A DNA stretch of 64,000 bases. It comes from Rathayibacter sp. VKM Ac-2879 (lineage in GTDB: Bacteria > Actinomycetota > Actinomycetes > Actinomycetales > Microbacteriaceae). The first letter of the stretch is position 1. Each line of letters opens with the position of its first letter. The translations under genes and the position numbers were made by a program. The stretch spans positions 62,001 through 126,000 of the forward strand of contig NZ_JADKSO010000004.1 in NCBI RefSeq assembly GCF_015351245.1, written 5' to 3'. Of the stretch, positions 25,863 through 35,077 are shown piece after piece. Below the pieces are notes generated by a model that searched no databases, had not been told where the DNA came from, and saw only the letters and a list, made by a program, of their open reading frames with translations.

Positions 25863-27481
25863 GCGGTTGCTCCCTGGGGGGTCTCGGTGAGGGTGTCGAC
25901 GGCCGTCTGCTCGACGGCGAGTCCGGTGCGGTAGCGCTCGAGGTACGCCGAGAATCCGGCGACGTCGGACGGGTCGGGCGCGATCGTCTCGAACGTGCTC
26001 TCGCCGAAGACCTGCCCGGTGAGGTACTCGTCGAGGGCGACTCCGCTCTGCAGGCGGAAGGCGGCGAGCACGGCCATGCCCCACGCGCCTCCCTCGGAGG
26101 CGGTCTCGGCGACCGACACGGGCGCGTCGAGCGCCCCGGCGAGGAAGCGCTGCGCGACTCCGGCCGTGCGGAACATGCCGCCGTGCGCGAACATCTCGTC
26201 GATCGTGACGCCCTCGCGGGCGAGGACACGCATCCCGAGCGCGAGAGTGCCGAACACCCCGTAGAGCTGCGCGCGCATGAAGTTGGCGAGCGTCAGGCGA
26301 GAGTCCGGGGTGCGCACGACGAGCGGGCGCCCCTCGACGAGGCCGGCGATCGGCTCGCCCGCGAGGTGGTTGTAGGCGAGGAGGCCGCCCGCGTCGGCCT
26401 CGCCCGCGAGCGCCTCCGTGAAGAGGGTGCCGTAGACGGCGTCGCTGTCCGACGGGCCACCCGAGGCGGCGGCGAACCGCGAGAAGAGCCCGACCCACCC
26501 GGCCAGCTCGCTCGCCCCGTTGTTGCAGTGCACCATCGCCACCAGGTCGCCGGCGGGAGTCGCCACGAGGTCGAGCTCGTGGTGCACGCTCTCGAGGGGG
26601 CGCTCGAGCACGACCATCGCGAAGATGCTGGTGCCGGCGCTGACGTTGCCCGTGCGCGGGGCGACGGAGTTCGTGGCGACCATGCCGGTGCCGGCGTCGC
26701 CCTCGGGCGGGGCGGCGGGGGCGCCGGGGCGGAGGGAGCCGCTCGGGTCGAGGAGCAGCGCGCCCTCGGCGGTCAGGCTGCCGGCGTCAGCGCCGGCCGG
26801 GAGGACCGCGGGGAGCAGCTCGCGCAGCGGGGGCAGGGTGCCGGCGATGCGGGCGTCGTAGCGCTCGAGCACGGTCTCGTCGTAGTCGCGGGTCGCGGGA
26901 TCGGTCGGGACCATGCCCGACGCGTCGCCGACTCCGAGCACCTTCTCGCCGGTGAGCTTCCAGTGCACGTAGCCGGCGAGGGTGGTGAGGAAGTCGATGC
27001 GTTCGACGTGCGGCTCGGAGTCGAGGACCGCCTGGTGCAGGTGGGCGAGCGACCAGCGCAGCGGGATGTTGGCTCCGAGGAGCTCGGTGAGCTCGGCCGA
27101 GGCGGGGCCGGTGCTGGTGTTGCGCCAGGTGCGGAACGGCACGAGCAGCTCGCCCGCCGCGTCGAACGCGAGGTAGCCGTGCATCATCGCCGAGACTCCG
27201 ATCGCGCCCACGGAGGTGAGGTGGACGCCGTGACGCGTCTGCGCGTCGGCGACGAGGTCGGCGTAGGCGGCCTGCAGGCCGGCGTGGACCGCGTCGAGGG
27301 AGTAGGTCCAGCGGCGGTCGACGAACTGGTTCTCCCACTCGTGGCTGCCCACGGCGAGCACGATCGACGGATCGCTCGCGTCGACCAGGCAGGCCTTGAT
27401 GCGGGTGGAGCCGAGTTCGATTCCGAGGGCCGTCGCGCCGCTCGTGATCGCCTCGGCGGGGGCGGGCCGTCGCTGGTCCAT
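25859..27481 (-). CDS. araB: Ribulokinase / FGGY carbohydrate kinase
   Basis: 540 residues, FGGY kinase family. N-terminal phosphate-binding motif GIELGSTRIKACLVDASD, sugar-site region GAIGVSAMMHGYLAFD, ATP-domain motif VSAGTSIFAMV and C-terminal FAHGGMFRTAGVAQRFLAGA. The second of two adjacent ATGs (27481) is preferred because GAGGAG then has usable spacing. Its place ahead of araD and araA identifies the substrate as L-ribulose; by sequence alone it could be called xylulokinase-like. First gene of the ara operon. Confidence 0.92.
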   Translation of the reverse strand: MDQRRPAPAEAITSGATALGIELGSTRIKACLVDASDPSIVLAVGSHEWENQFVDRRWTYSLDAVHAGLQAAYADLVADAQTRHGVHLTSVGAIGVSAMMHGYLAFDAAGELLVPFRTWRNTSTGPASAELTELLGANIPLRWSLAHLHQAVLDSEPHVERIDFLTTLAGYVHWKLTGEKVLGVGDASGMVPTDPATRDYDETVLERYDARIAGTLPPLRELLPAVLPAGADAGSLTAEGALLLDPSGSLRPGAPAAPPEGDAGTGMVATNSVAPRTGNVSAGTSIFAMVVLERPLESVHHELDLVATPAGDLVAMVHCNNGASELAGWVGLFSRFAAASGGPSDSDAVYGTLFTEALAGEADAGGLLAYNHLAGEPIAGLVEGRPLVVRTPDSRLTLANFMRAQLYGVFGTLALGMRVLAREGVTIDEMFAHGGMFRTAGVAQRFLAGALDAPVSVAETASEGGAWGMAVLAAFRLQSGVALDEYLTGQVFGESTFETIAPDPSDVAGFSAYLERYRTGLAVEQTAVDTLTETPQGATA

Positions 27482-27501
27482 CATGCTCCTCGCTCGGGCG
27501 A

Positions 27502-27515
27502 TGTGACCGTTCACA
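27502..27515. promoter_or_regulatory. LacI-type operator upstream of araB
   Basis: TGTGACCGTTCACA is an imperfect palindrome (TGTGAnCGnTCACA) 21 bases before the araB start. It has the central CG of LacI-family operators and lies beside the lacI-type gene at 27606, the likely arabinose repressor. Confidence 0.55.
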
Positions 27516-27605
27516 AAGCCCCGGGTCAGCGTAGGCGAAACGCCTCGACCTCAGCAACCGACGCCCCCGCCCGGCACCCGACGGTGCGCCCCCCCGGGTG
27601 ACCCA

Positions 27606-28610
27606 CTACCGCGCCGGCCCCGTCGAGCACCGCTCCACCAGCACCGGAGGCACCGGTTTGTCGACCGCAGCCGGCTCCCCTCGCAGTTCCGCCAGGACGA
27701 CCCCGACAGTGCGCTGCCCGACCTCGGCGAAGTCCTGGCGCACGGTAGTCAGCGGCGGCGAGTAGTGCGCCGCCTCCGGCACATCGTCGAAGCCGACGAC
27801 GCTCAGCTCGGCCGGCACCCGCACCCCGCGCTCCCCGCACGCGTGCAGGAGACCGAGCGCCATCTGGTCGTTGCCCGCGAAGACGGCCGTCAGGCCCGGC
27901 ACCTCGTCGAGGAGACGCTGCCCCGCCCGATACCCCGACTCCGCGCTCCAATCGCCCGCGATCACGCGCGCCGGCTCGAGGCCGGCCTCGCTCATCCGCG
28001 CGGCGAAGCCGTCGAGCCGCGCGTGCGCCTCCACCCAGTGCTGCGGTCCCGCGAGGTGCGCGATCTGCGTATGGCTGAGCGCGAGGAGGTGGTCGGCGGC
28101 GAGCCGCGCCCCGGCAGCCTGGTCGACCAGCAGCCGCGGATCGGCGCCGCGCCCCGCGGCCCCGAGCGTCACGAAGGGGACTCCGATCGCGAGGCTCTCG
28201 ATCGCGTCCAGCGCGCGTTCTTGCGGGGCCACGACGACGAGGGCCTCCACCGACTCGCGCTGCAGATGCGTGAGCCCTTCGGCGAGCGACGCCGCGTCGG
28301 GGGCTGCGTTGACGATGAGGACGCGGTAGCCGGCGTCGCGCGCCGCCTGCTCGATCGCGGCCATCGCGGTGGCCGTCCCGTAGAAGCTGTGACTCTCGGC
28401 GGCGAGGATGCCGATCAGCTCGGAGCGGCTGGTCGCCAACGCGCGCGCCGCTGCGCTGGGCCGGAAGCCGAGGGCGTCGATCGCTGCGAGGACTCGCTCC
28501 CGGGTGCGGGGGCGCAGTTGCGGGCTGTCGTTGAGCACGCGCGAGACCGTCTGGTACGAGACGCCCGCCCGTTCCGCGACATCGCGGATCGTCGGCTGTT
28601 TCTCGGGCAT
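27606..28610 (-). CDS. LacI-family regulator, likely arabinose operon repressor
   Basis: 334 residues. Helix-turn-helix IRDVAERAGVSYQTVSRVLN, hinge PSAAARALATSRSELIG, and a C-terminal ligand-binding domain with VVGFDDVPEAAHYSPPLTTV. ATG at 28610, with TACGGT six bases before it (leaderless); 17 residues of open frame upstream are not needed. Same strand and directly upstream of araB, separated by 124 bases containing a LacI-type operator. The role in arabinose control is inferred from position. Confidence 0.92.
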   Translation of the reverse strand: MPEKQPTIRDVAERAGVSYQTVSRVLNDSPQLRPRTRERVLAAIDALGFRPSAAARALATSRSELIGILAAESHSFYGTATAMAAIEQAARDAGYRVLIVNAAPDAASLAEGLTHLQRESVEALVVVAPQERALDAIESLAIGVPFVTLGAAGRGADPRLLVDQAAGARLAADHLLALSHTQIAHLAGPQHWVEAHARLDGFAARMSEAGLEPARVIAGDWSAESGYRAGQRLLDEVPGLTAVFAGNDQMALGLLHACGERGVRVPAELSVVGFDDVPEAAHYSPPLTTVRQDFAEVGQRTVGVVLAELRGEPAAVDKPVPPVLVERCSTGPAR

Positions 28611-28648
28611 GGGGTCACCGTAGCGCCCGGCCCCGGCAGTGCCTCCTG

Positions 28649-28692
28649 CGCGAGATGCCACTTGTGTCGTCGGTGTGGCGTGCGCACCGGGG
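28649..28692. repeat. Family A palindrome, truncated copy 2
   Basis: GCGCGAGATGCCACTTGTG and a GC-rich centre (GGTGTGGCGTGCGCA) match the left arm and centre of family A, but the right arm is missing and replaced by unrelated sequence just before the family B element. Confidence 0.7.
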
Positions 28693-28710
28693 CCTGGCGG
28701 ACGAGGATCC

Positions 28711-28796
28711 GTTCACTATTCAGGATGAAGTGCGTCTGGCGCGCGCCGATCCGCGTCGTTGGGGTCGCCACCGAGCATTCATCCTGAATTGTGAAC
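28711..28796. repeat. Family B intergenic palindrome, copy 1
   Basis: 86 bases. Left arm GTTCACTATTCAGGATGAA and right arm TTCATCCTGAATTGTGAAC pair with one mismatch. The 48-base centre is partly alike in the second copy at 40723-40809. Found between two divergent genes, so it is not a simple 3'-end terminator. Confidence 0.85.
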
Positions 28797-28950
28797 CGCA
28801 GACCGCTCCTCAAGCGCCCGCCCGCCCTGATTCGGGAGGGCGTGAGGAGTGGATCTCCGCGACCTCGCCGCCCGCGTCCGGCATCCTGATAGCGTTTTCA
28901 GGGTCGCGTCCAAGAAACGCGGCCCTCCCGACCCCTCCACGAAAGCCGTC

Positions 28951-30594
28951 ATGCCGCTGCGCTCCCGCCTCCTCGTCCTCGCCGCCGCCGCGCTCCTCCT
29001 CAGCGGCTGTACCGCCGCCGCGCCCGACGCGTCCCGCACGCCCGTCGACGGCGGCACCCTCACCTACGCCTCCGGAGACGCCGAGCCCACCTGCCTCGAC
29101 CCGCACGTCGGCGGCAACTACCCGCAGGCGCTGCTCGCCACCCAAGTGCTCGAGTCGCTGGTCTCGCGGGACGCCGCCGGCACCATCACGCCGTGGCTCG
29201 CGACGTCGTGGACGGTCTCGGACGACGCGCTCACCTATGACTTCACCCTGCGCGAGGGAGTCGCTTTCACCGACGGCACTGCTCTGGACGCGGAGGCGGT
29301 CGCGGCGAACATCGCGCACCTCCAGGACCCGGCGACCAAGTCGTCGACCGGGTACCTCGCCGTCGCGAAGGTCGTCTCCGTCACCGCCGTGTCACCCACC
29401 GTCGCCCGCTTCACCCTCAGCGCCCCCGACAGCGCGCTGCTCGAGTCGCTCGCCCAGCCGTGGACGGCGATCGAGTCGCCCGCCGGCATCGCCCGCGGCG
29501 AGGAGGCGAACTGCGAGGCGCCCGTCGGCACCGGCCCGTTCACCGTCTCGGAGTGGGTCAAGCAGGATCACGTGACCCTCACCCGCAACGACGCCTATGA
29601 CGCGTCGACGGGTCCGACCGGCGACGGCCACGAGGGCCCCGCACACCTCGCGAGCATCACCTGGCGGTTCCTCCCCGATTCCGCCACCCGGTACGCCGCT
29701 CTGCAAGCGGGCGAGGTGGACGTGATCGACAACGCCCAACCCGACACGCTGAAGGCCGCGGCTGGCGCCTCCGGCCTCGTCGCGATCGACGCCCCGCGTC
29801 CCGGTTCGGTCAACCGCCTCGAGCTCAACTCCGGCCAGGGTCCCTTCGTCGACGAGTCGGTCCGGGAGGCGTTCGTGCGCGCCGTCGGCGTCAACGACGC
29901 CATCGACTCACTCTTCGCCGGCACGGCCCAGCGTTCCTACTCGCCGCTGTCGAGCCGCGAGGCGACGGCCTCGTCCGAGCCGTCGCTGTTCGAGGATGCG
30001 GGGTCGAGCGCCGAGCGCGCGAAGGCCGAGAGCCTCCTCGACGCTGCCGGCTGGACGGACACCGACGGGGACGGCGTCCGCGACAAGGGAGGCGTTCCCC
30101 TCGCCCTCCGTTTCCCGGTCAGCACCAATCAGTCGATTCCCGCGGAGCAGTCGCTGTTCGAGCAGATCCAGGCCTCGGCGAAGACGGTCGGTTTCGACGT
30201 GCAGATCAGCCTCCTCGACCTGTCGAGCTGGTACGCGGCGCTCGCGGCGAACCAGTACGAACTGGTCAGCGCGCCCTACACGAAGGTCGGCCCCGACGTG
30301 TTGCGCATCCTCTACTCCTCGTCGGGGATCGTCCCGGCGCCGAGCGGCTACTTCGCGAACCATGCGCAGGTGAACGATCCGGCACTCGACTCGCTCCTCG
30401 CCCAGGCGAGCGCCACCACCGACGAGGCGGCCCGCGCCGCCCTCTACCAGCAGGCGCAGAAGACGGTGCTCGAGGGCTATTGGATCCTGCCGCTCTACGA
30501 CCAGCAGAACCACTACCTGCTGCGCTCGGCCGTGCAGGGGGTCGTGGCGCTCGACACGGTGTCGACTCCCTGGTTCGCTGACGCCTGGGTGTAG
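28951..30594 (+). CDS. ABC transporter substrate-binding lipoprotein, peptide/nickel type (SBP family 5)
   Basis: 547 residues. Signal peptide with lipobox LLLSGC (Cys about residue 19), then the OppA/DppA fold: GGTLTYASGDAEPTCLDPH, VLESLVSRDAAGTITPWLA, TYDFTLREGVAFTDGTALDA, VGTGPFTVSEWVKQDHVTL. ATG at 28951, where the signal peptide begins; the frame is open further upstream but without a signal. First gene of a four-gene import operon; substrate could be peptides, opines or a metal chelate. Confidence 0.9.
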   Translation: MPLRSRLLVLAAAALLLSGCTAAAPDASRTPVDGGTLTYASGDAEPTCLDPHVGGNYPQALLATQVLESLVSRDAAGTITPWLATSWTVSDDALTYDFTLREGVAFTDGTALDAEAVAANIAHLQDPATKSSTGYLAVAKVVSVTAVSPTVARFTLSAPDSALLESLAQPWTAIESPAGIARGEEANCEAPVGTGPFTVSEWVKQDHVTLTRNDAYDASTGPTGDGHEGPAHLASITWRFLPDSATRYAALQAGEVDVIDNAQPDTLKAAAGASGLVAIDAPRPGSVNRLELNSGQGPFVDESVREAFVRAVGVNDAIDSLFAGTAQRSYSPLSSREATASSEPSLFEDAGSSAERAKAESLLDAAGWTDTDGDGVRDKGGVPLALRFPVSTNQSIPAEQSLFEQIQASAKTVGFDVQISLLDLSSWYAALAANQYELVSAPYTKVGPDVLRILYSSSGIVPAPSGYFANHAQVNDPALDSLLAQASATTDEAARAALYQQAQKTVLEGYWILPLYDQQNHYLLRSAVQGVVALDTVSTPWFADAWV

Positions 30595-30669
30595 CGCGAT
30601 CTGGGTCGCGGAGCGCCGGGGCGGGCCGGCCGTTCACGCCGGGGCGTCCGCCGAGAGAGGAGCCGACGC

Positions 30670-31599
30670 ATGATCCGTCGCGTGCTGCTGCGCCTCGGAG
30701 GCGCCCTCGTGGTGCTCTGGGCGGTCGCGACCGCGGTGTTCTTCCTGATCCGCCTCGTCCCCGGCGATCCGGCGCAGGCGATCCTCGGCGGTCCCGGCTC
30801 GCAGGCGTCCGCGGAGGCTCTCGCCACGGTCCGCGCGCAGTACGGCCTCGATCAGCCCCTCGTGGTGCAGTACGTCGGGCAGCTCGGGCGCCTTGCGACG
30901 GGCGACCTCGGCACCTCCTACTCGTTGCGCGTCCCCGTGGCTCGCCTGCTCGGGGAGCAGCTGCCCGGCACCCTCCTCCTCGCGGCGCTCGCCCTCACCG
31001 CCGCGTGGATCCTCGCGCTTGCCACCGCCCTCTGGTCGACCCGCGGCGGCCGGCTCGCCGCCGCGCTCGGCTCCGGTCTCGAGCTGACCGCCGCGGCGCT
31101 GCCGCACTTCTGGCTCGCGACCGTGCTGGTCGCTGTCTTCGCGACGGCGCTGCACTGGTTTCCTCCTGTGAGCACCGGCGCTCCTGCGGGGCTCGTCCTG
31201 CCCACGCTGACTCTCGCGATCCCGCTCGCGGGGTTCCTCGGGCAGGTGATGCGTCGCTCCCTCCTGGATGCGCTGGAGTCGCCGTTCGCGCTGGCTGCGA
31301 GGGCGCGCGGCGAGAGCGAGGCGGGTGTCCGCTTCCGCCACGCACTGCGACATGCGGTGCTGCCCGGGGTGTCGCTCTCGGGATGGGCGTTCGGGTATCT
31401 GATCGGCGGCGCGGTGGTGGTCGAGACCGTCTTCGCCCGCCCGGGGCTCGGCCGGACTCTGCTCGCCGCGGTCACCGTGCGCGACGTCCCGGTGGTCACG
31501 GGAGTCGTCCTGGTCACGGCCCTCGCCTACCTCGTCGTGACCTTGGCGACCGACCTGGTGGCGCGCCTGATCGATCCGCGGCGGGCGGCGATCTCGTGA
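30670..31599 (+). CDS. ABC transporter permease, DppB-like
   Basis: 309 residues. N-terminal FFLIRLVPGDPAQAILGG, YGLDQPLVVQYVGQLGRLATGDLGTSY, six membrane helices, and the EAA loop region ALAARARGESEAGVRFRHALRHAVLPG that contacts the ATPase. ATG at 30670 with GAGAGGAG upstream. The stop overlaps the GTG start of the second permease. Confidence 0.93.
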   Translation: MIRRVLLRLGGALVVLWAVATAVFFLIRLVPGDPAQAILGGPGSQASAEALATVRAQYGLDQPLVVQYVGQLGRLATGDLGTSYSLRVPVARLLGEQLPGTLLLAALALTAAWILALATALWSTRGGRLAAALGSGLELTAAALPHFWLATVLVAVFATALHWFPPVSTGAPAGLVLPTLTLAIPLAGFLGQVMRRSLLDALESPFALAARARGESEAGVRFRHALRHAVLPGVSLSGWAFGYLIGGAVVVETVFARPGLGRTLLAAVTVRDVPVVTGVVLVTALAYLVVTLATDLVARLIDPRRAAIS

Positions 31600-32429
31600 G
31601 CGAGCTCGAGCTGCGCGCGGCCCGGTCGCCGGGCGGAGGTGGGAGGCGCGTGGGCGAGGTCCTCGCGCTCGTCTTCGTGGCGCTGCTGCTGGTGGCGGCC
31701 GTCGCGCCCGGCGTGCTCGCGCCCGCCGATCCGCTCGCGGTCGCGCCGCGCGAGGCCTTCTCGCCTCCCACGGCAGCCCACCTGCTCGGCACGGACGAGT
31801 CGGGCCGCGACGTGATGAGCCGCATGATCGCCGGTGCCGGCGCCTCCCTCCTGATCGGGGCGAGCGCGACGGCGATCGGCCTGCTGTTGGGCGCGGTGCT
31901 CGGCGTCGTCGCTGCGTTCGGCGGGCGGCTCGTCGACGGTGTCGTCGCGCGCGTGCTCGAGGTGCTCTTCGCCTTCCCCGCGCTGCTGCTGGCGCTCCTC
32001 GTCATCGTCGTGACGGGCCCCGGAGTCGTTCCCGCGACGGTCGCCGTCGGCCTGTCGACCGCGCCAGGGTATGCACGGATCCTGCGCACCCAGCTCCTCG
32101 GAATCCGCGACTCCGGCTACGTCGAGGCCGCGCGCGTGCTCGGTCACTCGCCCGCGCGCATCCTGCTCCGTCATGTCCTGCCCAACACCTTCGCGCCGCT
32201 CGTCGTGCTCGCGACCCTCGGCATCGGGCAGGCGATCGTGTGGGCGTCGGCGCTGAGCTATCTGGGGCTGGGGGCGGAGCCGCCGGCTCCGGAGTGGGGT
32301 GCGATGCTCTCGGCCGGACGCACCTACCTTGCGAGCGCATGGTGGCTGACGGTGTTCCCCGGTCTCGCGATCGTGCTCACGACGATCGCGACGACCGTGC
32401 TCGGCGGTCGTCTGCGGGGAGTGCGATGA
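31596..32429 (+). CDS. ABC transporter permease, DppC-like
   Basis: 277 residues from the GTG at 31596, overlapping the upstream stop. Motifs HLLGTDESGRDVMSRMIAGA and the EAA loop YVEAARVLGHSPARILLRHVLPN place it in the DppC/OppC group; about six membrane helices. Its stop overlaps the ATG of the ATPase gene (ATGA). Confidence 0.93.
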   Translation: MSELELRAARSPGGGGRRVGEVLALVFVALLLVAAVAPGVLAPADPLAVAPREAFSPPTAAHLLGTDESGRDVMSRMIAGAGASLLIGASATAIGLLLGAVLGVVAAFGGRLVDGVVARVLEVLFAFPALLLALLVIVVTGPGVVPATVAVGLSTAPGYARILRTQLLGIRDSGYVEAARVLGHSPARILLRHVLPNTFAPLVVLATLGIGQAIVWASALSYLGLGAEPPAPEWGAMLSAGRTYLASAWWLTVFPGLAIVLTTIATTVLGGRLRGVR

Positions 32430-33985
32430 GCGCGGCGGTCGTCGAGGGGCTCCGCGTCGCCTTCGGCGGGGTCGAGGTCGTGCACGGAGTCTCGTTCCGC
32501 GTCGAGCCGGGCGAATGCGTGGCGATCGTCGGCGAGTCGGGCTCGGGCAAGAGCGTCCTTGCGCGAGCGCTGCTCGGGCTCAGCGGAGGGACGGTGGCCG
32601 GCAGTGTCCGCGTCGGGGACGTCGACGTGGTCGGCGCGAGCGGGCGCACCCTGCGGAGGCTGCGCGGCGCGGCGGTCGGCTTCGTCCCGCAGGATGCCCT
32701 GCTCTCGCTCGACCCGTTGCGCCCGATCGGCCGCGAGATCGGCGATGTGTTCCGCCTGCACGGCCGCATGCCCGCTTCCGAGCGAGCTCGCCGCGCCGTC
32801 GAGGTCCTCGCGAGCGTCGGCATGCCCGAGCCGGCCGAGCGCAGTCGTGAGCGCTCGGGGGAGCTGTCGGGGGGCCTCCGTCAGCGCGCCCTCGTGGCCG
32901 CCGCGGTCGCGTTCGATCCTCCCTTGCTCGTCGCCGACGAGCCGACGACCGCTCTCGACGTGACGGTGCAGGCGCGGGTGCTCGCGCTCTTCGCCGAGCA
33001 GAAGGCGCGCGGGCGGGCGCTGCTGCTCGTCTCTCACGATCTCGCGGTGGTCGCGGGCCTCGCCGATCGCATCCTCGTCCTCGATGGCGGGCGTGTGGTC
33101 GAGGAGGGGACCGCCTCCCAGGTGCTGCGCGCGCCTCGCAGCGCCCAGGCGCGTGCGCTGGTCGCCGCGGTGCCCGCCGGGCGCCCGAGGGGGTCGCGGC
33201 TGATGGATCCGTCGGCGCCTGCGCGCCCTCCCGCCGAGCCCGGCGAGGTGGTGCTGCGTGCGTCCGGGCTCGTGACGCGTTTCGCGCTGCCCGGCGGAGG
33301 CTCCCGCACGGCTGTCGATGACGTCGGTCTGGAGCTGCGGTGTGGCGAGACGCTGGGGCTCGTGGGCGAGTCGGGCTCCGGCAAGAGCACGGTCGCGCGT
33401 CTCCTGTTGGCGTTGCGACGCCCCGACGAGGGGGTCGTCGAGCTCTTCGGAGAGCCGTGGTCGGAGGCGTCCGAGCGTCGGCGGCGCCCGCTGCGGCCCC
33501 GCATCGGCGCGGTCTATCAGGACAGCCTCTCGTCGTTCGACCCGCGCTGGAGCGTCGGGCGCCTCTTGCGCGACGCGGGCGCAGCCTCCGTGCCCGCGCT
33601 GCTCGCGAGTGTGGGTCTCGGGCCCGAGCTGGAGCGGCGCTCGCCGCGGACGCTCTCGGGTGGGCAGCGTCAACGCGTGTCGATCGCCAGGGCGCTGGCG
33701 ACCCGCCCCGACATGCTGATCTGCGACGAGCCCGTGTCGGCGCTCGACGTCTCGGTGCAGGCGCAGATCCTCGACCTTCTCGACGATTTGCAGCGCGAGC
33801 ACGGGCTGGCGCTGCTGGTGATCTCGCACGACCTCGGCGTCATCGCGCACCTGAGCGACCGTATCGCGGTGATGCGCGCCGGCCGCGTGGTCGAGAGCGG
33901 CCCGGCCGCCTCCCTCCTCGCGGCACCGCGCGACGAGTACACGCGGGCGCTGCTCGCCGCGGCACCGCGACTGCCGGGCGGCTGA
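32426..33985 (+). CDS. Dual ABC ATPase (DppD-DppF fusion)
   Basis: 519 residues with two complete nucleotide-binding domains. Domain 1 (about 1-250): GESGSGKSVLA, LSGGLRQRALVAAAVAF, LLVADEPTTALD. Domain 2 (about 270-519): GESGSGKSTVA, LSGGQRQRVSIARALA, MLICDEPVSALD. Most peptide importers have these as separate subunits; here a single chain supplies both. Last gene of the operon and convergent with an alpha/beta hydrolase. Confidence 0.93.
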   Translation: MSAAVVEGLRVAFGGVEVVHGVSFRVEPGECVAIVGESGSGKSVLARALLGLSGGTVAGSVRVGDVDVVGASGRTLRRLRGAAVGFVPQDALLSLDPLRPIGREIGDVFRLHGRMPASERARRAVEVLASVGMPEPAERSRERSGELSGGLRQRALVAAAVAFDPPLLVADEPTTALDVTVQARVLALFAEQKARGRALLLVSHDLAVVAGLADRILVLDGGRVVEEGTASQVLRAPRSAQARALVAAVPAGRPRGSRLMDPSAPARPPAEPGEVVLRASGLVTRFALPGGGSRTAVDDVGLELRCGETLGLVGESGSGKSTVARLLLALRRPDEGVVELFGEPWSEASERRRRPLRPRIGAVYQDSLSSFDPRWSVGRLLRDAGAASVPALLASVGLGPELERRSPRTLSGGQRQRVSIARALATRPDMLICDEPVSALDVSVQAQILDLLDDLQREHGLALLVISHDLGVIAHLSDRIAVMRAGRVVESGPAASLLAAPRDEYTRALLAAAPRLPGG

Positions 33986-34013
33986 AGCCGGTGCGTCGAG
34001 CGGCGTGTGGCCG

Positions 34014-34985
34014 TCAGCCCTGTTCGAGGATCCAGTCGGCGATCTCGTCCGGCAGCTGCGGGCTTTGACGCACCCAGGCGACGTGCGGGTCGCGGAGGGG
34101 CCGGCCGACGATCGGGTGGTCGCGTCGGGTGATGCGCGCGCGCGGGATCGCCGCGCAGAGATGGTCGACGGCACGCCGGGAGGTGAGGCGGTCGCCGTCG
34201 ATGTCGAAGACCAGCACCCGACGTTCGAGGGAGGCGAGGCTCGCGTCGTAGTCCTCGGCCGCTCCGGGAGCGGCGAAGCGGCCTGTGCGGCTCTGGCGTG
34301 CGCAGTCGATCATCAGTCGCGTCGACTGCCGATGCGCGAAGCCCAGCCGGTCGCCCGGGAAGTGGCCGACGAGGCGGGAGACGAGCACGAAGAGCTCGGG
34401 GACGATCCGGTTGCGCGGCGCGCGCCAGCCGTTCTGCGCTCGATGCCACGACGAGCCGGAGCCGACCAGGACGACTCCCTCGAACCCGGGCGCGCCCGTG
34501 GATCGGGTCCGTGAGTCGGCGATGAGCCCGAGCTGGCCGCCCAGGCTGTGCCCGAGCAGCCAGATCTGCTGGGCGCCGAGCACGGTGCGGAGGTGGGCGA
34601 GCGACTCCGGGATGTCGCGCTCGACGATCTCGACGTACCCGTGGGTCGTCTGCCTGCTGGCGAGCGGAGTGGCCTCGCCCTCGCCGCGGAGATCGGTCAG
34701 CACGACCGTGAAGCCGCGGGCCGCGAGCCTGTGCGAGAGCGCGCGGTAATAGCTGGAGCGGATGCCCATCGCGGGCAGCACGTAGAGGTGGCGACCGGTG
34801 TCGGGGCCGGTGGGCGGCACGACCGTCAGGGTGATCTGCGTGCCGTCGCTGATGGGCACGACGTGCTTGATGACGGTGGTGTCCTCGGTCGAGGGGAGGG
34901 AGGGGGAGGCAAGCGGCATGACGGAGTCCACGGGAGGGTGCGTCCGGCGGCGACGCCGGGGCGGGGAGAAGGAGACGTCGTCCAT
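34014..34985 (-). CDS. Alpha/beta hydrolase
   Basis: 323 residues from 34985. Fold shown by HLYVLPAMGIRSSYYRAL, VVLTDLRGEGEAT, the nucleophile elbow WLLGHSLGGQLG (Ser in GHSLG) and a C-terminal His region RRDHPIVGRP. The N-terminus is very basic (PPRRRRRTHPP); a second ATG at 34919 would remove it and is a reasonable alternative, as no good ribosome binding site favours either. Resembles putative serine aminopeptidase/monoglyceride-lipase-like enzymes. Substrate unknown. Confidence 0.82.
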   Translation of the reverse strand: MDDVSFSPPRRRRRTHPPVDSVMPLASPSLPSTEDTTVIKHVVPISDGTQITLTVVPPTGPDTGRHLYVLPAMGIRSSYYRALSHRLAARGFTVVLTDLRGEGEATPLASRQTTHGYVEIVERDIPESLAHLRTVLGAQQIWLLGHSLGGQLGLIADSRTRSTGAPGFEGVVLVGSGSSWHRAQNGWRAPRNRIVPELFVLVSRLVGHFPGDRLGFAHRQSTRLMIDCARQSRTGRFAAPGAAEDYDASLASLERRVLVFDIDGDRLTSRRAVDHLCAAIPRARITRRDHPIVGRPLRDPHVAWVRQSPQLPDEIADWILEQG

Positions 34986-35077
34986 CCTGGACGCCCCGGG
35001 ACGCGGACCGCTGCCCCCAGAAGGCGCCGAGCGTCCGAGTGCCGCCGCGCCCCTCGCTCCTGCCGTAGAAAGGATGC

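Larger units (their letters stand above)
28611..28950. other. 340-base intergenic region holding two palindromic elements
   Basis: Between the divergent araR-like gene and the peptide-binding protein gene. It holds the leaderless promoter of the regulator (TACGGT, minus strand, 28617-28622), a broken family A element (about 28649-28692), a complete family B element (28711-28796) and a promoter-like TGATAGCGTT near 28886. No further gene is credible. Confidence 0.7.
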
